A stretch of 64,000 nucleotides of DNA from CAZMXP01 sp964570285 (GTDB lineage Bacteria; Planctomycetota; PLA2): NCBI GenBank assembly GCA_964570285.1, contig CAZMXP010000001.1, positions 124,001-188,000 of the forward strand. Reading direction: 5' to 3'. Positions 8,368-18,514 of this stretch are shown here, one piece after another. Positions within the stretch are counted from its first letter, which is position 1, and each line of letters opens with the position of its first letter. Below the pieces are notes generated by a model. That model was not told where the DNA came from. It was given only the letters and a program-made list of their open reading frames with translations, and did not search any database. Both the position numbers and the translations under genes were made by a program.

Positions 8368-9672
8368 CTACCAGCGCTCGGGCTGCGAGGGCCCCGTCCG
8401 GCGCGACGGAGGCCTCGGAGCCGCGACGGGGGCGACGATCGTGCGCTCCCCCACCTGCGGCGGCGGCGCGACCGGAGCGCTCGTCGAGGCCGCGGCACCG
8501 GTCGCGTTGCCGATGACCTTCTTCAGCACCTGCGGGTTGTAGGCGTGGGCGAGGGCGGTCTCCATCGTGATCTTGCGCTTCTCGAGCAGGTCGCAGACCG
8601 CGTCGTCGAAGGTCTGCATCCCCTGCGCCGACCCGGTCTGGATCAGGTTCATGATCTGCGGCGTCTTCGACTCGCGGATCATCGCGCGGACGGCGTCGGT
8701 GGCCACGAGGATCTCGATCGCGGCGACGCGACCGCGGCCGCCGTACCGGGGCAGCAGGTTCTGGCTCAGGATCGCCTGCAGGTTGTCGGCGAGCTGCGTG
8801 CGGATCTGCTGCTGCTGGCCCGGCGGGAAGACGTCCACGATCCGGTTCACGGTCTGGATCGCGCTGGTCGTGTGCAGCGTAGCGAACACGAGGTGGCCGG
8901 TCTCCGCGGCGGTCACGGCGAGCGAGATCGTCTCGAGGTCGCGCATCTCGCCGACGAGGATCACGTCGGGATCCTGCCGCAGCGCGCGGCGGAGCGCGTT
9001 CGGGAAGTCCTTGCTGTCGCTGCCGATCTCGCGCTGGGTCACCCAGCACTTCTTGTCGCGATGGATGAACTCGATCGGGTCCTCCATCGTGACGATGTGC
9101 CCGGAACGCGACCGGTTGACGTGGTCGATCATCGCCGCCAGCGTCGTCGACTTGCCGGCCCCGGTCGGCCCCGTCACGAGCACGAGCCCGCGCGACTTGT
9201 CGGCGAGCGTGCGGCAGATCTCGGGCAGCATCAGGTCCTCGAGGCTCGGGACCTCCTCGGGGATCCGCCGCGCGACGAGGCCGATCGTCCCCCGCTGGGT
9301 CAGCACGTTGACGCGGAAGCGAGACAGGCTCGGGACCGCGCACGAGAGGTCCAGGTCCCCGTCGCGCTCGAATCGCGCGAACTGATCGGGCGAGAGCAGC
9401 GCCTGCACGAGGCTCGCCGTGTCCGCGGGCGTCAGCGGCACGTCGCTGGCCGGAACGATGTCCCCGTCGATCCGGAGCCCCGGCGGGCTGCCCACCTTGA
9501 TGTGCAGGTCGCTCGCGCCGCGCTCCACCATCAGCCGCAGCAGCAGGTGGATGTCGGGCCTGTCGAGCACATCCCGCGCCGCGAGCAGCTCCGAAATGAC
9601 CATGGCCTCGGCTTGATCGTCGCTCCGAGGTGCCTGCGGCGCCCGGATATCCATCCCTCCGGCCATAGGCAT
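8368..9672 (-). CDS. pilT: Type IV pilus retraction ATPase PilT
   Basis: 434 residues. The hexameric ATPase retracts type IV pili at the inner membrane base. The N-terminal PAS-like domain (ASDLHIKVGSPPGLRIDG, 53-70) is followed by Walker A GPTGAGKS at 168-175, an Asp box (VTMEDPIE), Walker B (DVILVGEMRD) and the His box (GHLVFATLHTTSA). The PilT-specific AIRNLIRE region reads AVRAMIRESKTPQIMN. The C terminus carries an extra Ala/Pro-rich tail of about 45 residues. Several ATGs cluster at the start (9672, 9666, 9654), so the exact N terminus is uncertain. No other pilus gene is in the window. Confidence 0.95.
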   Translation of the reverse strand: MPMAGGMDIRAPQAPRSDDQAEAMVISELLAARDVLDRPDIHLLLRLMVERGASDLHIKVGSPPGLRIDGDIVPASDVPLTPADTASLVQALLSPDQFARFERDGDLDLSCAVPSLSRFRVNVLTQRGTIGLVARRIPEEVPSLEDLMLPEICRTLADKSRGLVLVTGPTGAGKSTTLAAMIDHVNRSRSGHIVTMEDPIEFIHRDKKCWVTQREIGSDSKDFPNALRRALRQDPDVILVGEMRDLETISLAVTAAETGHLVFATLHTTSAIQTVNRIVDVFPPGQQQQIRTQLADNLQAILSQNLLPRYGGRGRVAAIEILVATDAVRAMIRESKTPQIMNLIQTGSAQGMQTFDDAVCDLLEKRKITMETALAHAYNPQVLKKVIGNATGAAASTSAPVAPPPQVGERTIVAPVAAPRPPSRRTGPSQPERW

Positions 9673-9736
9673 GCCATCGGGATTCGGCGCCTGCGGCTTG
9701 AGTCGGAGGCTCGGGTAGAATCCGGGGCTCCCACAC

Positions 9737-9826
<90 letters not shown>

Positions 9827-9829
9827 ATC

Positions 9830-9856
9830 AGGGGCCCCGCGGCGGGGCCCCTGTTT
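9830..9856 (+). terminator. Intrinsic terminator of tRNA-Ser
   Basis: A perfect 10-bp hairpin AGGGGCCCCG / CGGGGCCCCT (9830-9839 with 9843-9852) with a CGG loop, followed by GTTT. It begins four bases after the tRNA CCA. Confidence 0.85.
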
Positions 9857-9870
9857 GGCGGCTATGAGCA

Positions 9871-10008
9871 CGGGGGGGCGCGGGGGGACGGAGCGGAGCG
9901 GAGTCCCCCCGGACAAGCCGGGGGCGCGGGGGGGCGGAGCGGAGCGGAGCCCCCCCCGACAATCCGGGGGCGCGGGGGGGCGGAGCGGAGCGGAGTCCCC
10001 CCCCGGGC
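9871..10008 (+). repeat. Three tandem G/C-rich hairpin units
   Basis: Three imperfect units of about 48 bases. Each is a run of six or seven G, then (C)GGAGCGGAGCGGAG, then six or seven C, joined by GGACAAGCC or GACAATCC and GGGGGCGCG. Each unit can fold into a hairpin with a GGAGCGGAGCGGA loop. It lies between the tRNA-Ser terminator and the convergent gene at 10011, with no coding potential. Function unknown. Confidence 0.8.
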
Positions 10009-10010
10009 AG

Positions 10011-10457
10011 TCAGTAGGAGTCGGGGGGCCGCTGGAACCCTTCGGTCTCTCCCCCGGGCCCCCTCACGATCCCCTGCTTCACGTTGAAGGCCTTGGTCGC
10101 GAGCAGGTTGTCGTTGGCCAAGATCTGGAACTCGTACTTGCCCGGCGCATGGAAGACGAGGTTTTGGATCTGCAGCGCGAACTCGCAGGTGCGCAGCGGG
10201 CTGTCGATCTCGACCTCCGGCGTCTTGCCGTTGCCGATCTGCTTGCCGTCGGCGGTGTGCAGCAGCCGCAGTTCGAGCGCGTACTTGCCGCAGGCGTCGG
10301 TGAGGTTCACGTAGACGGCGATGCGCGGGTAGCGCATCGGGAACTGCGCGATGTGGATGTCCTCGAAGATGCCGATGAGGCTCTTCTTGTTCGTGCCGAG
10401 TTCATGGATGATCTGGTCGCAGATCAGGATCGCCTTGACCAGGGGCCGCGCCGCCAT
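10011..10457 (-). CDS. Conserved hypothetical protein, DUF6941-like
   Basis: 148 residues, no signal peptide. The N-terminal pattern KAILICDQIIHELGTNKKSL, followed by IGIFEDIHIAQFP and then a beta-rich region (RIAVYVNLTDACGKYALELRL, FHAPGKYEFQILAN), resembles a family of small cytoplasmic proteins that begin 'LxCDxVxxExGxKxSLxGIY' and are annotated as DUF6941; this match is from memory and moderate. The predicted fold is a single beta sandwich. No biochemical role is known. The start at 10457 faces the plus-strand zinc-ribbon gene, with only 31 bases between them. Confidence 0.75.
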   Translation of the reverse strand: MAARPLVKAILICDQIIHELGTNKKSLIGIFEDIHIAQFPMRYPRIAVYVNLTDACGKYALELRLLHTADGKQIGNGKTPEVEIDSPLRTCEFALQIQNLVFHAPGKYEFQILANDNLLATKAFNVKQGIVRGPGGETEGFQRPPDSY

Positions 10458-10488
10458 GGCGCCATTCTACGGTAACGTGGGCGCCACC

Positions 10489-10801
10489 ATGATGGGCATG
10501 AACGCAAGCCACTACGACTGGCCCCGGCCGCTGATCGACCGGTCCGGCGACCGGGCCGAGGATCACGCGACGCGCCTCGAAGAGCGGCTCGACCGCGCGC
10601 TGCTGACGATGGAGGCGCTCTGGACGCTCCTGCGCGACGGACTCGGCGTCACCGAGGCGCAGCTCGCCGATCGCATCACCGACCTCGACCTGCGCGACGG
10701 CGTGCTCGACGGGAAGGCCCGGCGCCCTCCGCTGCACTGCCCAGGCTGCGAGCGGCCCACCGCCCGCCGGTTCCCCCGCTGCCTCTACTGCGGGCAAGCG
10801 C

Positions 10802-10824
<23 letters not shown>
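10489..10824 (+). CDS. Small protein with C-terminal zinc ribbon
   Basis: About 111 residues if the first ATG of the cluster at 10489, 10492 or 10498 is used; no good ribosome binding site decides between them. The middle is a predicted amphipathic helix pair (RLEERLDRALLTMEALW, GVTEAQLADRITDLDLRDG). The C terminus has a zinc ribbon with CPGC and CLYCG knuckles about 12 residues apart. Not recognised beyond that; such proteins often bind nucleic acid or act as adaptors. Its last 23 bases overlap the 3' end of the convergent kinase gene. Confidence 0.7.
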
Positions 10825-12348
<1,524 letters not shown>

Positions 12349-12349
<1 letters not shown>

Positions 12350-14496
12350 CACCCGAGGCGGCGCGGCACCTCGATCTTCAGCACGCGCGCGAGAAAGGCG
12401 AGGCGGTCCGCGGCGGCGTCGATGCGCTTGCTCGTCGGCGTGCCCGCGCCATGCCCCGCCCTGGTCTCGACGCGGATCAGCACCGGCGCCGTGCCGGCCT
12501 GGCACGCCTGCAGGCGCGCGGCGAACTTGAAGCTGTGCGCCGGCACGACGCGGTCGTCGTGGTCGCCGGTCATCACGAGCGTCGCCGGATAGGAGACCCC
12601 CGGCCGCAGGTTGTGGTAGGGCGAGTAGGCGCGCAGCACCGAGAACATCTCCGGATCGTCGGAGGAGCCGTACTCCGAGACCCACGCGCTCCCGATCGTG
12701 AACCTGTGGAAGCGCAGCATGTCCATGACCCCGACCTCCGGGATGCAGGCCCCGAAGAGGTCGGGCCGCTGCGTCATGCAGGCGCCGACGAGCAGCCCCC
12801 CGTTGCTGCCCCCCTGGATCGCGAGGCGGGCCCGGGAGGTGTACCGGTTGTGGATCAGCGCCTCGGCGGCGGCGATGAAGTCGTCGAAGACGTTCTGCTT
12901 CTTGTCGAGCATGCCCGCCTGGTGCCACTCCTCGCCGTACTCGCTGCCGCCGCGCAGGTTCGGCAGCGCGTAGACGCCCCCCATCTCCATCCAGACGACG
13001 TTGCTCGTGCTGAAGAAGGGGGTCTCGGTCGCGGCGAAGCCGCCGTAGCCGTAGAGGAGCGCCGGGTTGTTGCCGTCGAGCTTGAGCCCCTTGCGGTGCG
13101 TGAGGAACATCGAGACGCTCGTGCCGTCGCGGCTCTTGTAGAAGACCTGCCGGCTCTCGAAGTCGGAGGGCTCGAAGTCCACCTTCGGCTGCCGGAAGAC
13201 CGTGCTCTTCCCCGCGGCGAAGTCGTAGCGGTAGATCGTCGTCGGGAAGGTGAAGCCGGTGAACGAGTAGAAGGTCTCGCCGTCGGTGCGCCGCCCGGTG
13301 AATCCGTCGGCGGTGCCGATGCCGGGCAGCGGGAGGTCGCGGTCGAAGCTCCCGTCGAGGCGGTGGAGCGTCACGCGGCTCGTCGCGCGGTGCAGCGTGC
13401 GCAGCACGAGCCGGTCGCCGACGAGGATCACCTGCTCCAGCGCCTGCTTGCCCTCCGGGATCACCTCCCGCCACGCGTCCCGGACGGGGTTTCCCGCGTC
13501 GACGGCGATCACGCGCCTCCGCGGCGCGCCCAGTTCGGTATTGAAGAAGAGCGTCTCGCCGTCGTTGCCGATGAAGTCGTACTGCGCGTCCCAGTCCATC
13601 AGCAGGTCGACGACGGGGCCCTCCTCGCGGAGGTCCCGGATCAGCACGCCGTTCGACTTCGTGTCGCCCTTCCAGACATGGATCAGCAGGAAGCGCCCGT
13701 CCTCGGTCGTGATCGGCCAGAACTTCCACTCCGGGTGGTCGGGCCGCTCGTAGATCAGCAGGTCCTCGCTCTGCGGCGTCCCGACGCGGTGGAAGTAGAC
13801 CTTGTGGTCGTCGTTGACCGCGGTGAGGCGCTGCTCCGCCGGGGTCTCGGGCATGCGCGCGTAGTAGAAGCCGCTCGACGCGCCGTCCCACGCCGCCCCG
13901 CTGAACTTGATCCAGTCGAGGCGGTCGGCGGCGAGGTCCTTCCCGCTCTCCACCTCGCGCACGGCGAACTCCTGCCAGTCCGACCCGCCGCGCGAGATCC
14001 CGTACGCGAGCAGCCTGCCGTCCGGGCTCACGAAGTGCTCCGTGAGCGCGATCGTCCCGTCCTCGCTCAGCGTGTTCGGATCGAGCAGCACGCGCGGCGC
14101 GGCATCGAGGGCGTCCGCCACCATGAGCACCGACTGGTTCTGGAGCCCGTCGTTGCGCAGGTAGAAGTAGCGCCCCCCCTCCTTGCGCGGCACCGAGATG
14201 CGCTCGTAGTTGAAGAGCTCCTCGATGCGGTCGCGGATGCGCCCGCGCGCCTTCGACTGCCCGAGGAACGCCGACGTCACGACGTTCTGCGCCGCGACCC
14301 ACGCCTTCGTCTCCTCGGCGTTGTCGTCCTCGAGCCAGCGATAGGGGTCGGCGACGCTCACCCCGTGGTAGAGGTCGACATGCTCGACCGTGCGGGTCGG
14401 CGGGTAGGCGGGCGCGGCCCCCCGCGCCCCCCCCCCATCGCCCGCGCGGCGGCACCCCGCTGCCAGCAGCAGCGCCATCCAGAGGCAGATCCTCAT
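12349..14496 (-). CDS. Prolyl oligopeptidase (S9A family)
   Basis: 715 residues. The N terminus has a lipoprotein-like signal (MRICLWMALLLAAGCRR, lipid Cys15), so the enzyme is probably anchored outside the cytoplasm. A seven-bladed propeller covers about 80-430, entered by DPYRWLEDDNAEET. The C-terminal alpha/beta hydrolase has the catalytic Ser in GGSNGG, Asp in GDHDDRV and His in AGHGAG, all in family positions. S9A enzymes cleave short peptides after Pro. It sits in a minus-strand run behind two tricorn-like proteases (2-base gap from the first) and before the membrane kinase, suggesting a peptide-degradation operon. Confidence 0.95.
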
Positions 14497-14498
14497 GG

Positions 14499-17400
14499 CT
14501 AGCCGTTACCCCACGCGAGCAGTTCGAGCACGAGCTCCCCCTCGCGCTCCATGCGCACGAGGCCGTTCACGGGCAGCTCGACGCAATGCCAGTACTTGAA
14601 GCGCCCGCCCTGCGGATCGACGGCCGTCATGACGATGCACTCGAACGTCTGGCCCGCGACGGTGAGCGTCTCCTTGCCGTAGCTCTCGGCGGGCAGGTCG
14701 CCGGGCGGCACGAGCTCCTTCTGGCGCGGCCGGCGCAGCTGCGGGCCGGGCATCTCGCGCCCGGCCACGGAGACGACCTGGTCGAGCACCACCTCGTCGT
14801 CGCTGACGGAGGCGACCGTCAGCTTCAGTTCCATCTCGCGCCCGTTGGGTCCCGGGCGGCGGAACTTCAGCCACTCGCCCGCCTTCGCGTCCCAGATCGG
14901 ATGCGGCGGTCGGGCGGGCGCCGCCTCGGCCGGAGCGGGGGGGGGCGCGGGGGGGGCCGGCGGCACCGAGGCGACCTCGGGCGTGGCGGGCTTGGGGACG
15001 CCCCACTCGATCGCCTCGAGCACGGTGCTCTTGCCGATCTCGACCTTCAGCAAACCGTACGCGGGCACCGCGTTCGTGAAGGTGCAGGCGATCTCGGTGC
15101 CGTCGGGCCACTTGAGCTTGGCGCGCACCATCGCGACGGTCGCCTCGGCGACCTTGCCCTCGAAGAGGTCGTGGCCGAGAAGCTGTCCCATGCCCTTGAG
15201 CACCTCGAGCACCGGCTTTCGCTCCATCTGGTCGGGCAGCGGCACGAGGTCCCCGCGCCCCTTCTCGATCTCCTTGGCAAAGAAGACGGTGCCGCCCTCG
15301 ATGCGGCTCACCATGACCTTGATGACGCTCTCGCCCTCCTGCCCCGGCACCAACGCGCGATAGCGGACCCATTCGCCCGCGGTCGCGTCGGCGAGCGTAT
15401 CGAGGCCCGGCGCGGCCGCGGTCGGGTTCTCGGGCGTCGGGGTCGGCGTCGGCGTCGGCGCAGGCGCCGGAACCGGCTTGGGCGTCTCGGTCTTGGGGGT
15501 TGCCGGCGTCTTCACGAGGGAGCGCACGACCTCGATCGCCTTCGCGAGCTGCGGGTCGCGCCCCTGCAGGCGGTCCTCCGCCGTCTCCTCGACGAGGATG
15601 TCGGGCTTCACGCCGAGCCCCTCGAGGTTGGTCCCGTCCATCCCCCAGAAACCTGTGCGCGGCACGCGGAAGCGGCTGCCGTCGCTGAGCGTGATGTCGT
15701 TGGTACCGATCACGCCTCCGGCGGTCGGCACGCCGACGATCTGGCCGAGCCCCGCCGCGCGGAACATGTAGGGGAAGACCTCGGCGTCGCTGAACGACCG
15801 CTCGTTGATCAGCACGACGACCGGGCGGTCCCAGTAGAGCTGCGGCTGCGGCACGCGCGGTCCGCCACGCATCTGCACCTCGGCGAGCGGCCTGCTCTGC
15901 AGGATCGAGATGAGCTGCTGGTGGATGTTGCCGCCGCCGTTGTTGCGCACGTCGAGGATGAGGCCGAGCTTGCGCTTGTCGCGGCTCCACGAGGCGATCG
16001 CCTGCTGGAACTTGAGCAGATTGCCCGGATCCATCTGGCTCAGGTGGATGTAGGCGACCTCGCCGTCGGCCCCCTTCGTCGCCTCCTGCACGCGCTTCGC
16101 GCAGGTCGACACCCAGTTCTGGTACTCGAGGTCCGCGATCTGGTTCCAGCCGAGCGGCTTCAGCGAGAGCGTGCGCTCGTCGCCGAGTCCCGCGGCCGAC
16201 GCGGGGCGGTAGGCGATCGCCGTGTCCTTGCCGACGAGGCCCGCGAGCACGAGATCGAGGTTGGTCTTCGCCTGCAAGGTCTCCTTGCCGATGCGCGTCA
16301 CCACGTCGCCGACGCGGAGGCCCGCCTTGTCCCCCGGACCCCCCGGGATGACCCGCTCGATGAGGCGCGCGCCGCCCTCGGCGGGCGTCTCCGCGAACTC
16401 CACGCCGAGGTAGCCCGTCTGTTCCCCGGGCGGCGTGACGCTGCTGCCCGGCCGCGAGCCGCCGGAGATGCCCAGGTGGCTCGCGCCGAGCTCGGCGAGC
16501 ATCTGGCGGATGACGTTCTGGAACTCCTCCTTGTTCTCGGTGTCGATCGCGATGTCGCGGTACTTCGTCTTCATCTGGTTCCAGTCGACCTTGTGCATCT
16601 TCGCGTCGTAGAAGCCGTCGCGCAGCGCGGTCCACGCCTCGTCGAAGAGGTTGCCGAGCTCCTGCTTCAGGTCGACCTCGACGGTGCCGACGAAGGGCAC
16701 GCGCTCGCCGCCGCCGATCGACGTCGGGGCGGGCACGCGGAAGATGCCGTTGTTGTCGCCGCCGCGGTCGGCCGCGAAGAAGATCGTGCTGCCGTCCGGG
16801 CTCCAGCAGGCCGTCGTGCCGTCGCGCGAGATCTGCATCGTCTGGCCCCCCTGCGCGCCGACGACGAAGAGGCCTCCGGACTGGCCGGAGCCGGGCTGGA
16901 AGGACTCGAAGACGATCATGCGCCCGTCGGGAGAGAACGAGGGCACCTGGAAGAAGGCGGCGCCCTGCGTCACCTGCCGCACGCCGCTGCCGTCGGCGTT
17001 CATCACGTAGATGTCCTGCGTGCCGCCGCGGCCGCTGTCGAAGACGATCAGCTGCCCGTCGGGGGACCAGCTCGGGTCGTCGTCGGGGGCGGGCTCGCGC
17101 GTGAGCTGCGCCTCCTGCCCGCTCTCGAGGTGGATCGTCCAGATGTCCTTGTTGCCGTTGATCTCGCGGCAGAAGACGAGCCGCTTGCCGTCCGGCGACC
17201 AGTTCTGGAAGAACTCGTCGGCGCGCGAGTTCGTGACCGCGCGCGTCTGCCCCGTGCGGAGTTCGAGGATGTAGATGTCGTTGTTGCCGCTCTGGTTGCT
17301 GAAATAGGCGATGCGCTGCCCGTCGGGGCTCAGGCGCGGCCACTGGTCGTTCGCCGGGCCCTGCGTGACGCGGCGCGCGTTGCCGCCGGCGCTCGGCATC

Positions 17401-18410
17401 GTCCAGATGTCGCCGCGCAGCGTGAACGCGAGCGTGCGGCCGTCGGCGCTCACGTGCACCTGCTCGCCGCCGCTCGTGATCGTGCGCACCTCGACGCCGC
17501 TGTTGCGCACGTCGCTCTCGATGTTGATCTTGAGCGGCGTCGGCTTCTCCGCGGGCGCGGTCAGGTCGGCGGTGAAGAGCTGGCCCGCGAGCTCGAACAC
17601 GGCGGTCCTGCGGTCGTAGGCGAGGCAGGGCCGCTGCAGGTCGTTGCCCTGGTACTTCGTCACCGCGGTGCGGGGGCCGCCCTCCGCCGGCATCGCGTAG
17701 AAGTTCGCGACGCCGTTCTCCTCGGCGACAAACCAGATCGTCTTGCCGTCGGCCGACCAGCAGGGGAAGCGCTCGTTGCCCGGCGTGCTCGTCAGCCGGC
17801 GCGGCGTGCCCCCCTTCGCGTCGACGACGTGGATGTCGTAGTTCGCCGAGCCCTGGTAGTTGTCCCAGTAGATGTCGTTGAAGCCGCGCACGTAGGCGAT
17901 CTTCGTGCCGTCGGGGCTGTAGGCCGCCTCGCGCGCGCCGTCCCGCGTGATCCGGCGCGGCGTGCCGCCCTCGAGATCCACCTCGTAGAGGTCGGTGCGT
18001 CCGCCACCCGGGTCGCGGTTGCTCATGAAGAGGATGCGCTTGCCGTCCGGCGACCACTCGCAGAGGATCTCGACGCCCCCGTGGAAGGTGATCTGCTTCG
18101 GCAGGCCTCCCGCCATCGGCACGACGAAGAGGTCGTAGCCGCCGTTGCGCCTGCTCGAGAAGGCGACCGACTTGCCGTCGGGGCTGACGCGGCAGAGCGT
18201 GTCCTGGTCTTCGTGGATCGTCAGCCGGTCGGCGTTGCGGCTGCCGTCCGTCGGGGCGATCCAGAGATCGCCGCGGTAGCAGAAGACCACCGACTTTCCA
18301 TCGGGCGTGAGGCAGGGATAGCGAAGCCCCTTCGCGGCCGGCTCGGCGGCGCCCGCGAGCGCGGGCCAGAGAAGGAGGGCGGCGAGCGAGAGATAGCGTC
18401 TCAGGGTCAT
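14499..18410 (-). CDS. Tricorn-like S41 protease with duplicated C-terminal domain
   Basis: 1303 residues from the ATG at 18410, with a signal peptide (MTLRRYLSLAALLLWPALAGA). Two arrays of TolB/PD40 propeller blades (repeated SPDGKxxxF and WSPDGK motifs) fill about 25-640, followed by a tricorn C1 region, a PDZ domain (GVEFAETPAEGGARLIERVI) and the S41 catalytic core with the Ser in NERSFSDAE and the downstream VGVPTAGGVIG. A Pro/Thr-rich linker (PAPAPTPTPTPTPE) then leads to two related modules of about 130 residues that start AGEWVRYR and AGEWLKFR. This extension is not in archaeal tricorn. It is likely a periplasmic peptidase; a paralogue lies immediately upstream. Confidence 0.9.
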   Translation of the reverse strand: MTLRRYLSLAALLLWPALAGAAEPAAKGLRYPCLTPDGKSVVFCYRGDLWIAPTDGSRNADRLTIHEDQDTLCRVSPDGKSVAFSSRRNGGYDLFVVPMAGGLPKQITFHGGVEILCEWSPDGKRILFMSNRDPGGGRTDLYEVDLEGGTPRRITRDGAREAAYSPDGTKIAYVRGFNDIYWDNYQGSANYDIHVVDAKGGTPRRLTSTPGNERFPCWSADGKTIWFVAEENGVANFYAMPAEGGPRTAVTKYQGNDLQRPCLAYDRRTAVFELAGQLFTADLTAPAEKPTPLKINIESDVRNSGVEVRTITSGGEQVHVSADGRTLAFTLRGDIWTMPSAGGNARRVTQGPANDQWPRLSPDGQRIAYFSNQSGNNDIYILELRTGQTRAVTNSRADEFFQNWSPDGKRLVFCREINGNKDIWTIHLESGQEAQLTREPAPDDDPSWSPDGQLIVFDSGRGGTQDIYVMNADGSGVRQVTQGAAFFQVPSFSPDGRMIVFESFQPGSGQSGGLFVVGAQGGQTMQISRDGTTACWSPDGSTIFFAADRGGDNNGIFRVPAPTSIGGGERVPFVGTVEVDLKQELGNLFDEAWTALRDGFYDAKMHKVDWNQMKTKYRDIAIDTENKEEFQNVIRQMLAELGASHLGISGGSRPGSSVTPPGEQTGYLGVEFAETPAEGGARLIERVIPGGPGDKAGLRVGDVVTRIGKETLQAKTNLDLVLAGLVGKDTAIAYRPASAAGLGDERTLSLKPLGWNQIADLEYQNWVSTCAKRVQEATKGADGEVAYIHLSQMDPGNLLKFQQAIASWSRDKRKLGLILDVRNNGGGNIHQQLISILQSRPLAEVQMRGGPRVPQPQLYWDRPVVVLINERSFSDAEVFPYMFRAAGLGQIVGVPTAGGVIGTNDITLSDGSRFRVPRTGFWGMDGTNLEGLGVKPDILVEETAEDRLQGRDPQLAKAIEVVRSLVKTPATPKTETPKPVPAPAPTPTPTPTPENPTAAAPGLDTLADATAGEWVRYRALVPGQEGESVIKVMVSRIEGGTVFFAKEIEKGRGDLVPLPDQMERKPVLEVLKGMGQLLGHDLFEGKVAEATVAMVRAKLKWPDGTEIACTFTNAVPAYGLLKVEIGKSTVLEAIEWGVPKPATPEVASVPPAPPAPPPAPAEAAPARPPHPIWDAKAGEWLKFRRPGPNGREMELKLTVASVSDDEVVLDQVVSVAGREMPGPQLRRPRQKELVPPGDLPAESYGKETLTVAGQTFECIVMTAVDPQGGRFKYWHCVELPVNGLVRMEREGELVLELLAWGNG

Positions 18411-18514
18411 CGTCAGATCTCCGGGGGGCCCGGGGGGGTGGAAACCCGTCGATTGTAGGGCCATCGGGCCGATCGGCCAACCCGCCGCGCGGGCGATCCC
18501 TAACCCGATGCGCC

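Noticed and set aside
14586..18458. Plus-strand open frame of 1290 codons opposite the tricorn-like protease
   Set aside because: Arg/Ala/Val-rich composition without domains; it mirrors the codon pattern of the real gene on the minus strand, as expected at this GC content.
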